Of a stretch of DNA of 64,000 nt, positions 29,801-37,409 are shown one piece after another. Source of the DNA: AWTP1-13 sp963797005 (GTDB taxonomy: Bacteria; Pseudomonadota; Alphaproteobacteria; Rhizobiales; Hyphomicrobiaceae); NCBI GenBank assembly GCA_963797005.1, contig CAWCOF010000014.1, positions 124,001 to 188,000 on the forward strand, given 5' to 3'. The number at the start of each line of letters is the position of its first letter. Position 1 is the stretch's first letter. The notes under the pieces were generated by a model. That model did no database searches and was not told the origin of the DNA. It worked only from the letters and a program-made list of their open reading frames with translations. The position numbers and the translations under genes are program-made.

Positions 29801-30300
29801 ACAAGCTGCTTGCCTACAAGGACGAGTACGAGGTCGGCCGGCTGTTCTCGAGCCCCGCCTTCGACAAGGCGCTGGCCGAACAGTTCGAGGGCCACCGCAG
29901 ACTGGAATTCCACCTGGCCCCGCCGCTGATCGCCCGCCGCGACAAGGATACCGGCGAGCCGCGCAAGATGAAGTTCGGGCCCTGGATGCGTCCGCTCTTC
30001 CGCCTGCTCGCAAAGGGCAAGGCCCTGCGCGGTACGGCGTGGGACGTCTTCGGTTACTCGGCCGAGCGCAAGCTCGAGCGGCAGATGATTGCCGACTACG
30101 AGAAGCTGGTCGAGGAGGTGGTGGAGCGCCTGTCGCCTGCCACCCACGCCACGGCCGTGGCGCTGACCTCGCTCGCGCTCGACATCCGCGGCTTCGGCCA
30201 CATCAAGCTTCGCAACTACAGGACGGTGAAGGCACGCGAGGCGGCGTTGCTGCGCGAGCTGAGGAGCCCACCACCTGCGGCGCTGAAGGCGGCCGAGTAG
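26803..30300 (+). CDS. Indolepyruvate ferredoxin oxidoreductase, fused alpha-beta (IorAB) with DUF6537
   Basis: A 1165-aa fused enzyme that oxidatively decarboxylates aryl pyruvates (or branched-chain 2-oxo acids) to the acyl-CoA with ferredoxin reduction. Order: a pyrimidine-binding ThDP domain (GLNTAGYVTGYRGSPIASLE), the transketolase-C-like region, the ThDP-binding part (IPYFCPGCPHNTSTVVPQGS, then GGEGTNWIG), a cysteine-rich insert (CEGCGDCGVKSNC), the gamma domain from ~720 (VTGVGGTGVVTLSAVIGQAA) and a C-terminal DUF6537 region. It is the usual single-gene form in alphaproteobacteria. The start ATG at 26803 has a weak GGAAAGG upstream. It is probably monocistronic. Confidence 0.92.
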   Translation: MPKHAVTLDDKYALDETRQILTGTQAIVRLVLTQRARDVKAGLNTAGYVTGYRGSPIASLEAAMLRAKGILEPNHIKFMAGLNEDLAATALWGSQQSELRGEGKYDGVFGVWYGKGPGLDRTGDVFRHANHAGTSKHGGVLALMGDDHTCESSTSAHQSEFAFVDYMIPVLNPAGVQEILDFGILGFALSRYAGVWVGIKCVKDNIEATATVDGRIDRIQVKIPDDFAVPPDGLNIRLGDQALLKEARLHDHKRAAILAFARANKLDRLVMSGGPNPKLGIITCGKSYLDVRQALDELGIDEVKANQLGIRLYKVGMTWPLEPQGVLKFAQGLDTILVVEEKRSLIETQIKEQLYDFIRKEPGRLPQVLGKKDEFGEVLFPAKYALDPSDIAIKLGERLIRGGAGDDIKDHVAELKRLKGNRPESAEAATRIPYFCPGCPHNTSTVVPQGSRAYAGIGCHYMAHWMDRSTEGFTQMGGEGTNWIGEAPFSKTPHVFQNLGDGTYIHSGSLAIRAARAAGVNITFKILYNDAVAMTGGQTLDGGTTVGMIVRQVQAEGVEKVVVVTDEPHKYPAGFLPSGVPVYDRRDLQALQKELREVPGVSVLVYDQTCAAEKRRRRKRGAFPDPDKRVFINTAVCEGCGDCGVKSNCVAVIPKETVLGTKRAIDQSACNKDFSCLNGFCPSFVTVHGAKIKKSGAAKRNESGVAAMLGSLPEPALPKLDKPYAMLVTGVGGTGVVTLSAVIGQAAHLEGKGFGAIDMTGLAQKGGAVACHMRVAKSAEQIHAIRAGVAGADLVIGCDLVVAASNRVLETIKPDHTAVVFSDYEMSTADFTRQADLKIPGAALRHAIQERAGKAPVHHFDAHTAAEKLFGDSIAANMFMLGYAYQLGHVPIGSAAIEQAIELNGAAVEMSRNAFRFGRLAAHDKAALERLVGPALAAATAPKAETLDSIVAFRADQLTAYQDAALAERYRALVARVAEAERKRMPGRSGLAEAVARSYYKLLAYKDEYEVGRLFSSPAFDKALAEQFEGHRRLEFHLAPPLIARRDKDTGEPRKMKFGPWMRPLFRLLAKGKALRGTAWDVFGYSAERKLERQMIADYEKLVEEVVERLSPATHATAVALTSLALDIRGFGHIKLRNYRTVKAREAALLRELRSPPPAALKAAE

Positions 30301-30515
30301 CGGCCCTCGCCCCTGTGGCGAAAAGCATGCGCAAACGTGGGGACAGGGCGGGAGGCCTTGCCTGTGCCCTTGCGCTGACCGGCACAATTCCAATATTGAA
30401 GGCTCCCGACATTCCCTGTGCCCGCCGGCAGCAGGGGCTCAACACCGCCAACGATGTGGACCAGCGGCAACGGAAGCCGACGCTGGGCCTCGAATGAAAT
30501 CCGAGAAAGGAAGCG

Positions 30516-30884
30516 ATGAAACCACTCAAGGATCAGAACTTGAACGAGCGGCTCGAACGGGCCGCCAAGGCGAAGCAGGCCATACTGGAGAAGTTCAAGG
30601 CCCGCGCGACCGCCGATGACCCGGAGGTGGTGAAGCGGCGCGAGGAGCGCTTGGCGGTCGCGGAGGCGCGCAAGGTGCGCGAAGCCGAACGGGCGGAACG
30701 CAAGGCCAAGGAGGCCGCGGAGCGCGCCGAGCGCGAGGCCAAGGAAAAAGTCGAGCGGGACGCACGCGAGCGGCGCGAGGCGATCGAGCGCGTGATCCGC
30801 GAAAATGCCGAGGCCGCCGATCGCAAGGCCGAGCGGGACCGGAAGTACGCCGCCCGCAAGGCCCGCCAGACAGGAAAGCGCTAA
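30516..30884 (+). CDS. DUF6481 family charged coiled-coil protein
   Basis: A 122-aa very highly charged protein, almost all Lys, Arg, Glu and Ala, predicted to be one long helix (AERAERKAKEAAERAEREAK and similar repeats). The N-terminal NLNERLERAAKAKQAILEKF and DDPEVVKRREERLAV match DUF6481 proteins of alphaproteobacteria. The function is unknown. GAAAGGAAGCG immediately precedes the ATG and is a good ribosome-binding site. The PPK2 gene starts 90 bp downstream on the same strand. Confidence 0.75.
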   Translation: MKPLKDQNLNERLERAAKAKQAILEKFKARATADDPEVVKRREERLAVAEARKVREAERAERKAKEAAERAEREAKEKVERDARERREAIERVIRENAEAADRKAERDRKYAARKARQTGKR

Positions 30885-30974
30885 AAGACGAGCTGCAACC
30901 AGACACGGTGCCGGCTGGACGGTGCGTCCCGAGGGGCCGATGATGAGGCCGTCTCGGCCAGCAGCGGGAACCCC

Positions 30975-31790
30975 ATGCCCAAGAGCTTCGCGGCGCAGTT
31001 TCGCATCAAGCCCGGCAAGCGCGCGCATCTTTCCCGGCGCGATCCCGCGGACGCTTCTGCTTTCCCCGACCGTAAGGCGGCCGAGGCGCTGAGCAAAGAG
31101 GACAGCGGCGAAATAAACTGGTGGCAGGACAAGCTCTACGCCGAGGGCCGCCGCGCGCTGCTCGTCGTGCTGCAGGGGACGGATACCGCCGGCAAGGACG
31201 GCACCATCCGCCATGTCTTCAATGAGACCGGCCCGATCGGCGTCACCGTCACGGCGTTCCGGCGGCCGACCGAGGAAGAGCTGGCGCACGATTTCCTGTG
31301 GCGTGCGCATGCCGCTACGCCGCGCCGCGGCTATATCGGCATTTTCAACCGTTCCCACTACGAGGACGTGCTGATCGGCCGTGTGCGCAAACTCGCCCCG
31401 CCGGAGGCGATCGAGCAGCGCTACGAGCAGATCAACGCCTTCGAGAAGACGCTTCACCAGGACGGCACAACCATCCTGAAATTCATGCTGCACATCTCCA
31501 AGGAGGAGCAGCGCGAGCGCCTGCAGGCGCGCCTCGACGAGCCTAAGAGCCGCTGGAAGTTCAATCCCGGCGACCTCGATGACCGCAAGCTGTGGGCCGA
31601 ATACCAGGCGGCCTACGAGCTGATGCTGGAGCGGTGCTCGACCGACTGGGCGCCGTGGCACGTGATCCCGGCCGACCGCAAGTGGGCACGCAACGCCGCC
31701 GTGGGGGTGATCGTGCGCGAGACGCTCGAGGCGATGAACCCGCAGTACCCCAAGCCCGACTGGGACCCCAAGGACTTCAAGGTGGTGTGA
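30975..31790 (+). CDS. ppk2: Polyphosphate kinase 2 family protein
   Basis: A 271-aa kinase of the PPK2 superfamily that moves phosphate between polyphosphate and nucleotides. It has the Walker A-like loop LQGTDTAGKDGTIRHVF, the lid and substrate motifs FNRSHYEDVLIGRV and SRWKFNPGDLDDR, and the conserved WAPWHVIPADRKW near the C-terminus. The length matches single-domain PPK2 enzymes. Whether it prefers AMP, ADP or GDP cannot be told from sequence. A second in-frame ATG was not needed. Confidence 0.9.
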   Translation: MPKSFAAQFRIKPGKRAHLSRRDPADASAFPDRKAAEALSKEDSGEINWWQDKLYAEGRRALLVVLQGTDTAGKDGTIRHVFNETGPIGVTVTAFRRPTEEELAHDFLWRAHAATPRRGYIGIFNRSHYEDVLIGRVRKLAPPEAIEQRYEQINAFEKTLHQDGTTILKFMLHISKEEQRERLQARLDEPKSRWKFNPGDLDDRKLWAEYQAAYELMLERCSTDWAPWHVIPADRKWARNAAVGVIVRETLEAMNPQYPKPDWDPKDFKVV

Positions 31791-31808
31791 GTGCCGGCGC
31801 GACCGCGC

Positions 31809-31981
31809 CTACCAAAAGACTTCGATGCCGAAGCTTGAGAACGCCTGATCGTTGGTGACGAGCGGGTAGGTCCTCGAGCAGCACCTGTGCCGCGAGGATG
31901 CGGTCGAACGGGTCGCGGTGCGGGCCTAGCAATAGTCCCCCGAGCCGCCCGTGCTCGATCGAGATGGCGAGGGACCTGCAT
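31809..31981 (-). pseudogene. C-terminal remnant of a VapC-type PIN toxin
   Basis: On the minus strand, SLAISIEHGRLGG, then HRDPFDRILAAQVLLED and VTNDQAFSSFGIEVFW stop at 31809. HRDPFDRILAAQ and the terminal FGIEVFW are hallmarks of the VapC C-terminal half. One extra C near 31878 (CTACCCGCTC) breaks the frame between EDLP and LVTND. The N-terminal ~70 residues with the first catalytic Asp are not found upstream (31985-32170). So this is a decayed fragment, independent of the frame error. Confidence 0.65.
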
Positions 31982-32174
31982 GAACCGTGACCATCGTCAT
32001 CGTTGACCGATTAGCTTCTTCCTATGACCTAGCCAATTTGATGCAACGGTCTTTCCGGTCCGGGCAGCGTGGCGCAAAGCCCTTGGTTCTTGCGGTTCGA
32101 AGTCGAAGCGCGTTACATGAGCATATTGGCTCGCGAGAACTGGGTTGGTTTTATTTTGTCTTGGGGAGATCGTT

Positions 32175-32749
32175 ATGGCTGGTTGGAAAGGCATTGTTGG
32201 AGAGAGCTTCTCGGCAAAAGACTTCGACAGTTATTGCCACACGCTGCAGTGGACCGCTTGGCGTCCTTCGTTCATCGCTTTGCACAACACGGCAAGTCCA
32301 TCGTTGGCGCAGCGTCCGAAGGGGCTCACCAAGCAGCACATCAAGAATCTGAAGTCGTTCTATCGCGATGAACAGGGTTGGAAGGCTGGTCCGCACCTAT
32401 TCGTCGACGACAAGCAGATATGGGTGTTTACCCCCCTGACGGTATCGGGCGTGCACTCCCCGTCGTGGAACAAGACGGCCTTGGGGTTGGAAATGCTCGG
32501 CGACTACGACAGCGAAATCTTTCGATAGCGGCAGAGGGCTCAGAGTGCGGAGGAACGCCGTCGCGGCAATCGCTACCCTGTCTGCGATCCTGGGCCTCGA
32601 TCCGGCGACCATGAGAACTCCATAAGGAGGACCCGGAGACAACCCATGCTTGTCCGGGAAAGAAGGTCAAGAAGCTCGAGGTCATTCAAGAAGTGGAGGA
32701 CCTGATAGCATTGCGGCACGCCGGAGAGCACGAATTGTCGGCTGCATGA
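32175..32749 (+). CDS. N-acetylmuramoyl-L-alanine amidase (Amidase_2), frameshifted twice
   Basis: A T7-lysozyme-like zinc amidase that cleaves the MurNAc-L-Ala bond. ATG at 32175 follows GGGAG. The first frame gives FIALHNTASPSL (first zinc His), GWKAGPHLFVDDKQIWVFTP and NKTALGLEMLGDYD, then stops at 32526. Removing one extra base near 32516 (GAAATC) yields RNAVAAIATLSAILGLDP; removing a second near 32616 (AGAACTCC) yields LHKEDPETTHACPGKKVKKL, which carries the remaining zinc ligands H and C. The protein would then end at 32749 after ~190 aa. No signal peptide and no neighbouring phage genes are seen. It may be a phage-derived domesticated endolysin. Confidence 0.72.
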
Positions 32750-32761
32750 CTGCGCCCAGGC

Positions 32762-33397
32762 TCAGCCGCCGGCCTCCTGCTCGGCCTGGAGCTTCTTGTC
32801 CTTCTCGGTTGCGCGCTGGAGGGCTGGGCGTGCGTTGAGGCGAGCGACGTAGGCGGTGAACTCGGGCCGCTCGGGGATCAGCTTGAACATCGTGCCCCAG
32901 CGGAGCCCCGAGCCGATGATCACGTCGGCGGCGGTGAACTGCTCCCCCATCAGATATGGGTTGGCCGCTCCCACACCCTTCGCCAGCACGTCCATCACCG
33001 TATCGAAGTCGCCGAAGCCGAGCGCGGTGCGCGGCGGCGGCTCCTTGCGGGGAAAGGCGCGCTCGGCAATCGCAGGCTCGACACAGCTGGGGCCGAAGAA
33101 CAGCCACTTGAGGTAGATGCCGCGGCGCCGGTCGCCGATGGGCACGCTGAGCCCGGCCTTGGGAAACGCATCGGCGAGGTAGGTGCAGATGGCGGCAGCC
33201 TCGGTGACGACGACATCGCCGTGCCTGAGGGCGGGCAGCTTGCCCATCGGGTTGATGGCGAGGTAGGCGGGCTGCCGGTTCTCGCCCTTCTTGAAGCTGA
33301 CGAGGTGGATGTCATAGGGCTCGCCCAGCTCCTCCAGCATCCAGTGCACGATCGAGGAGCGCGAAGGGGCGGCGTGATAGAGTGTGAGCTCGGCCAT
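32762..33397 (-). CDS. Glutathione S-transferase family protein
   Basis: A 211-aa cytosolic GST. The N-terminal thioredoxin-like domain is LTLYHAAPSRSSIVHWMLEE, with serines in the catalytic position region (PSRSS), NPMGKLPALRHGD (cis-Pro) and VVTEAAAICTYLAD (glutathione gamma-Glu contact). The C-terminal helical domain contains LMGEQFTAADVIIGSGLRW, the N-capping box. ATG at 33397 follows GGAGGG. It conjugates or reduces substrates with glutathione; the class and substrate are unassigned. Confidence 0.9.
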   Translation of the reverse strand: MAELTLYHAAPSRSSIVHWMLEELGEPYDIHLVSFKKGENRQPAYLAINPMGKLPALRHGDVVVTEAAAICTYLADAFPKAGLSVPIGDRRRGIYLKWLFFGPSCVEPAIAERAFPRKEPPPRTALGFGDFDTVMDVLAKGVGAANPYLMGEQFTAADVIIGSGLRWGTMFKLIPERPEFTAYVARLNARPALQRATEKDKKLQAEQEAGG

Positions 33398-33502
33398 GGG
33401 CGGCCCTCCCGTTGGATAGTCGGTCCTTCGTTTGTTTCGCTTCAAATTGCGGCCGCAAGCCGAGCGCAGAGATGGCGCGACTGCAAATTTCGGTAGGATG
33501 CG

Positions 33503-33979
33503 ATGCCAAGGCAAAGCGCAGGCATCTTGATGTACCGGCGGCGCGACAGCGGGCCCGAGGTGCTGCTGGTCCACCCGGGCGGCCCCTACTGGGCCAGGAA
33601 GGACGACGGCGCCTGGGGCGTGCCGAAGGGCGAGCACGAGGCGGGGGAAGACCCGCTCGATGCCGCCAGGCGCGAGTTCGAGGAGGAGACCGGCGCGCGG
33701 CCGTCTGGAGACTTCGTGCGGCTCGGCGCCTTTGCCCAGTCGAAGGCGAAGACGGTGGAAGTCTGGGCGGTGGAAGGCGACTTCGATCCGGGTCAACTGA
33801 GGAGCAACCATTTTTCGATGGAATGGCCGCCGAAGTCTGGCCGCATGGCCGAGTACCCGGAGGTCGATCGGGCGGGATGGTTCGGGCGGGAGGCGGCGGC
33901 GCGCAAGATCCTCAAGGGCCAGCTGCCGATCCTCGCAGCCTTCTTCGACCGCCTGGCGAAAGGGCGCCATCCTGCGTGA
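33503..33979 (+). CDS. NUDIX hydrolase
   Basis: A 158-aa Nudix enzyme. The Nudix box is intact: GVPKGEHEAGEDPLDAARRE continuing into FEEETG. The N-terminus (SAGILMYRRRDSGPEVLLVH) and the PYWARKDDGAWGVPKGE context are typical of the diadenosine polyphosphate / MutT-like group found in alphaproteobacteria. It hydrolyses a nucleoside diphosphate linked to another moiety; the exact substrate is unknown. It is divergent from the GST gene, sharing a 105-bp spacer. Confidence 0.9.
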   Translation: MPRQSAGILMYRRRDSGPEVLLVHPGGPYWARKDDGAWGVPKGEHEAGEDPLDAARREFEEETGARPSGDFVRLGAFAQSKAKTVEVWAVEGDFDPGQLRSNHFSMEWPPKSGRMAEYPEVDRAGWFGREAAARKILKGQLPILAAFFDRLAKGRHPA

Positions 33980-34050
33980 AGGCGCCTCCAAGCCGATACG
34001 CAACCTGCCGCCGCGTGCGAGCTGATCCGCTAAATGAAGGCGTGGACGCC

Positions 34051-35356
34051 ATGACGAACGAGCCTACGACCAAAAAGAAGCGCCCCACCCGTGGCGGTGG
34101 CCGCCGCAGCAAGGCCGGGCGTGCCGCCCTCGAGCATCGCGAAGCAGCGGGTGCGGCCAAAGCCGAGTGGCCGCGCGAGACGATGCACGACCGGGGTCTG
34201 CCGGCCCATTGCGCCGAGGTCGGGCTGGTGCTGCAGGGCGGCGGCGCGCTCGGCGCCTATCAGGCCGGCGTCTACGAGGCGCTGGCCGAGCGCGAACAGT
34301 ATCTGCCGCACTGGATTGCCGGCATCTCGATCGGTGCCATCAACGGCGCCATCATCGCCGGCAATCCGCCGAGCCGGCGCGTGGAGAAGCTGCGTGCCTT
34401 CTGGGAGCTCATTACCGAGCGGATTACGGCCAAGCCGTTCGCCGACGGCGACTATGTGCGCGGCTTCTTCAACGAGTGGAGCGCGCTGGCCAGTGTCGCC
34501 GCCGGCATCCCGGGCTTCTTCAGGCCGCGCATGCCGCCGGCCTGGCTGCAGCCTGCCGGCACCGAGGGGGCGCTCAGCTTCTACGACACCTCGCCCCTGC
34601 GCACCACGCTCGAGGCGCTGGTCGATTTCGACCTGCTCAACGCCAAGGACGGGACGGTGCCGCGCTTCAGCGTCGGCGCCGCCAACATCCGCAAGGGCAA
34701 CTCGGTCTATTTCGACACCGCGGAGCGGCGCATCGGCCCAGAGCACGTGATGGCCAGCGCGGCGTTGCCGCCGGGCTTCCCGCCGATCGAGATCGAGGGC
34801 GAGCACTACTGGGACGGAGGCGTGCTTTCCAACACGCCGCTCGACTATCTGCTCGACATCGAGCGAGACCGCAGCATGCTCGTGTTCCAGGTGGATCTGT
34901 TCAGCGCGCGAGGCACGATGCCGCGCAATCTGCTCGACGTCTGCGAGCGTCACAAGGACATCCTCTATTCCTCGCGCACGCGCAAGAACACGACCGCCTT
35001 CGGCGAGGTCCAGCTGCTGCGCCAAGCCGTCGAGCAGCTCATCAAGGACCTGCCCGAGGCGGAGCGGCGAGAAGGAGCATGTGAAGACGATCGAGAAGCG
35101 GCTCAGCGCGTGCCGGGCGGCAGGCCGGAAATTCGGCGAAAGCGCGCCCATGAGCGTCGTGCATCTGATCTATCGCGAGAAGTACTACGAGGCGCAGGCC
35201 AAGGACTACGAGTTCTCGCGGGTGACGATGGAGGAGCATTGGCAGGCCGGCCTCAACGACACGCGCCGCACGCTCAGGCACGAGCAGCTGTGGCTGGAGA
35301 AGCCCACCGAGATGGAGGCCGTGCGGACGTTCGACATCACCCGCGACTTCGATTGA
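34051..35356 (+). CDS. Patatin-like phospholipase with DUF3734, frameshifted
   Basis: A serine hydrolase of the patatin family, ~434 aa once corrected. The catalytic dyad is present: GISIGAINGAII (GXSXG nucleophile) and WDGGVLSNTPL (Asp). The oxyanion loop is LQGGGALGAYQAGVYEA. The basic N-terminus (TKKKRPTRGGGRRSKAGR) precedes the domain. Near 35068 the frame changes: removing one extra C (CGGCGAG) gives PEAEREKEHVKTIEKRLSA and continues as DUF3734 (VHLIYREKYYEAQAKDYEFS) to 35356. Without correction the domain is lost. DUF3734 patatins often act on membrane lipids or polyhydroxyalkanoate granules. Confidence 0.82.
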
Positions 35357-35376
35357 CGCCATATAGATGGTGATGG

Positions 35377-35394
35377 CATGATGGCGCCATCATG
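35377..35394. promoter_or_regulatory. Perfect 18-bp palindrome over antitoxin start codon
   Basis: CATGATGGC followed directly by GCCATCATG is a perfect palindrome whose last three bases are the antitoxin ATG. This placement allows the RHH antitoxin to block its own translation start and promoter region. No separate ribosome-binding site fits between the palindrome and the ATG, so the mRNA may be leaderless or nearly so. TATAGA at 35362-35367 is a possible -10. Confidence 0.5.
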
Positions 35395-35673
35395 AACGCC
35401 CGCACGCAGATCACCATGGATCCGGAGATGCAGCGGCGCGCCCGCAAGAAGGCGGCCGAGCTGGGGATGTCTTTTGCCGAGTACGTGCGACGCGTCGTTG
35501 CCCAGGACCTCGGGCAACCCAAGGCGAAGCCTGATGTTTCGATCATCTTCGATCTCGGGGCTTCCGACGAGCCTACCGACATCGCGCGCGATAAGGACAA
35601 GCTGCTCGGCGAAGCCGTCTGGCAAGAGTATCTGAGAAAGACGCGCCGAAAGAGCCGGCGCCGGCGCAAGTGA
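35392..35673 (+). CDS. Ribbon-helix-helix antitoxin (VapB-like)
   Basis: A 93-aa protein. An N-terminal RHH motif (TQITMDPEMQRRARKKAAEL then GMSFAEYVRRVVAQDLG) precedes an acidic linker (DVSIIFDLGASDEP) and a very basic tail (RKTRRKSRRRRK). It is encoded directly before a PIN toxin with a GTGA overlap, so it is the antitoxin of a VapBC pair. The perfect palindrome at its start is the probable autoregulatory site. Confidence 0.8.
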   Translation: MNARTQITMDPEMQRRARKKAAELGMSFAEYVRRVVAQDLGQPKAKPDVSIIFDLGASDEPTDIARDKDKLLGEAVWQEYLRKTRRKSRRRRK

Positions 35674-36086
35674 GCGTATTCGTCGATAGTTCGGTCTGGT
35701 TTGGGGCCGCCAACATTCGAGACCACCACAATAAGCGCGCCAAGGAGCTCTTGGTCTCGATTCGCGAGCCGCTCGTCACTACCGATCATGTCCTGGTGGA
35801 GACTTGGCTGCTCCTCAATAGTCGCGTGCATCGTCGCGCCGCGGAGAATTTCTGGAGCGGAATTAGGGGCGGCGTCACCGAGGTGGTGGCCGCAACCACG
35901 GCTGATATGGATGCCGCTTGGGAAATCACCGCGAAATTCTCCGACCAGGAGTTCTCCGTCGTCGACCGCACCAGCTTTGCCGTCATGGAGCGGCTGGGGC
36001 TGACGCGGGTCGCAAGCTTCGACAGCGACTTTGCCGTCTACCGTTATGGTCGGAGGCGGGATCTCGCGTTTGAGGTCCTGCGATAG
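35670..36086 (+). CDS. VapC-type PIN-domain toxin
   Basis: A 138-aa PIN toxin with the acidic residues D6 (VFVDSSVWFG), E44 (HVLVETWLLL), D99 (FSVVDRTSFAVM) and D118/D120 (ASFDSDF). GTG at 35670 overlaps the antitoxin TGA. It should be a Mg2+-dependent ribonuclease of the VapC type. It is more similar in layout to the 'DSSVW' subgroup than to the FitB-like toxin at 24.3 kb, so the two pairs are not recent duplicates. Confidence 0.86.
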   Translation: MSVFVDSSVWFGAANIRDHHNKRAKELLVSIREPLVTTDHVLVETWLLLNSRVHRRAAENFWSGIRGGVTEVVAATTADMDAAWEITAKFSDQEFSVVDRTSFAVMERLGLTRVASFDSDFAVYRYGRRRDLAFEVLR

Positions 36087-36270
36087 GCGGATAGCCCGCC
36101 AACCCCTTGTAATTCGGTCCGTCAGCCGGTACACACGGCCCATCTCACACGCGGCACCTCGCGCCGGGCGGACCGAAAGCCCCGCCTAGCGCTCCGGTGG
36201 GCCAGCGCCCAACTCGGGCAAACGGCCTTCTCAACGGTGCCGCGGCGGTCGAACCGGAAAAGGACTTCCC

Positions 36271-37275
36271 ATGGCGCTTCCCGCCTTCAATATGCGTCAG
36301 CTGCTCGAGGCCGGCGTACATTTCGGCCACCAGGGCCACCGCTGGAACCCGAAGATGTCGCCCTACATCTTCGGTGCCCGCAACAACATCCATATCATCG
36401 ATCTGGCGCAGACGGTGCCGCTGCTGCATCAGGCGCTGGTCAAGATCAGCGACGCGGTGGCCGGCGGCGGCCGCGTGCTGTTCGTCGGCACCAAGCGCCA
36501 GGCCTCCGAAGGCATCGCCGACGCGGCCAAGCGCTCCGCCCAGTATTTCATCAATCACCGCTGGCTCGGCGGCACGCTCACCAACTGGAAGACGATCTCG
36601 CAGTCGATCCGCCGGCTGAAGCAGCTCGACGAGCTGCTCGCGGGCGAGGTCAAGGGCCGCACCAAGAAAGAGGTGCTGCAGCTGACGCGCGACCGCGACT
36701 CGCTCAACAAGTCGCTGGGCGGCATCAAGGAAATGGGCGGGCTCCCCGACCTCCTGTTCGTGATCGACACCAACAAGGAGCAGATCGCCATCGCGGAAGC
36801 CAAGAAGCTCGGCATTCCGATTGTCGCCGTGGTCGACACCAACTGCGATCCCGACGGCATCGACTTCCCCGTGCCCGGCAACGACGACGCCGGCCGCGCC
36901 ATCACGCTCTATTGCGATCTCGTCGCGCGTGCGGCCATCGACGGCATCGAGCGTGCCCAGGCGGGCTCCGGGGTGGACGTGGGGGCTGCCGAAGCGCCGC
37001 CGACCGAGGAGCTTCCCGTCGTGGCGGAGCAGGTCACCTTCAAGGGTATCGACGCGCCGCGTGGCGAAGCCGACGATCTGAAGCGGCTGCCCAGCGTCAA
37101 TCCCAAGCTCGAGCAGCGGCTCAACGATATCGGCGTCTTCCACTATTGGCAGATCGCCGACCTCGATACGGCGAACGCCGAGGCGCTCGACCGAGCCCTC
37201 AATCTCAAGGGCCGCGTCGCGCGCGACGGCTGGGTTGCCGCTGCCAAGCAGCTGACCGAGAGCCAGGCGGCCTGA
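36271..37275 (+). CDS. rpsB: 30S ribosomal protein S2 with C-terminal extension
   Basis: A 334-aa S2 protein of the small ribosomal subunit. Core signatures are MRQLLEAGVHFGHQ, RWNPKMSPYIFGARN, NHRWLGGTLTNWKT and PDLLFVIDTNKEQIAIAEA. S2 is usually ~240 residues; the extra ~90 residues hold a helix-hairpin-helix-like module (LPSVNPKLEQRLNDIG, then FHYWQIADLD and LNLKGRVARDGWV) known from Hyphomicrobiales S2. It is the first gene of the long plus-strand block with tsf. ATG at 36271 follows AAAAGGA. Confidence 0.95.
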   Translation: MALPAFNMRQLLEAGVHFGHQGHRWNPKMSPYIFGARNNIHIIDLAQTVPLLHQALVKISDAVAGGGRVLFVGTKRQASEGIADAAKRSAQYFINHRWLGGTLTNWKTISQSIRRLKQLDELLAGEVKGRTKKEVLQLTRDRDSLNKSLGGIKEMGGLPDLLFVIDTNKEQIAIAEAKKLGIPIVAVVDTNCDPDGIDFPVPGNDDAGRAITLYCDLVARAAIDGIERAQAGSGVDVGAAEAPPTEELPVVAEQVTFKGIDAPRGEADDLKRLPSVNPKLEQRLNDIGVFHYWQIADLDTANAEALDRALNLKGRVARDGWVAAAKQLTESQAA

Positions 37276-37284
37276 AAGAAGCGT

Positions 37285-37349
37285 GGGAGTAGGGAGTGGG
37301 GGCCTCAAATGGCCACGTTCCTACTCCCTATTCCCCATTCCCTACTCCC
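37285..37349. repeat. GGGAGTAGGG inverted repeat between rpsB and tsf
   Basis: The left arm GGGAGTAGGGAGTGGGG (37285-37301) pairs with CCCCATTCCCTACTCCC (37333-37349) with one G/A mismatch. A second copy of the right arm, CCTACTCCCTATTCCCC (37320-37336), can pair equally well, so two alternative hairpins are possible. There is no T-run, so it is not a classical terminator. It may attenuate tsf or stabilise rpsB mRNA. Confidence 0.75.
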
Positions 37350-37409
37350 CCTATATACCGCGCCCTGCATACCGGGAACGCATGTAAAGGACCGACCAAG
37401 GACCGACCC

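Noticed and set aside
26500..30393. A 1297-codon open frame on the minus strand, antisense to the indolepyruvate ferredoxin oxidoreductase gene
   Set aside because: Its sequence is low in hydrophobic-core patterns, rich in His/Arg/Gly/Leu, and exactly mirrors the codon positions of the sense gene; long antisense frames are expected at this GC content.
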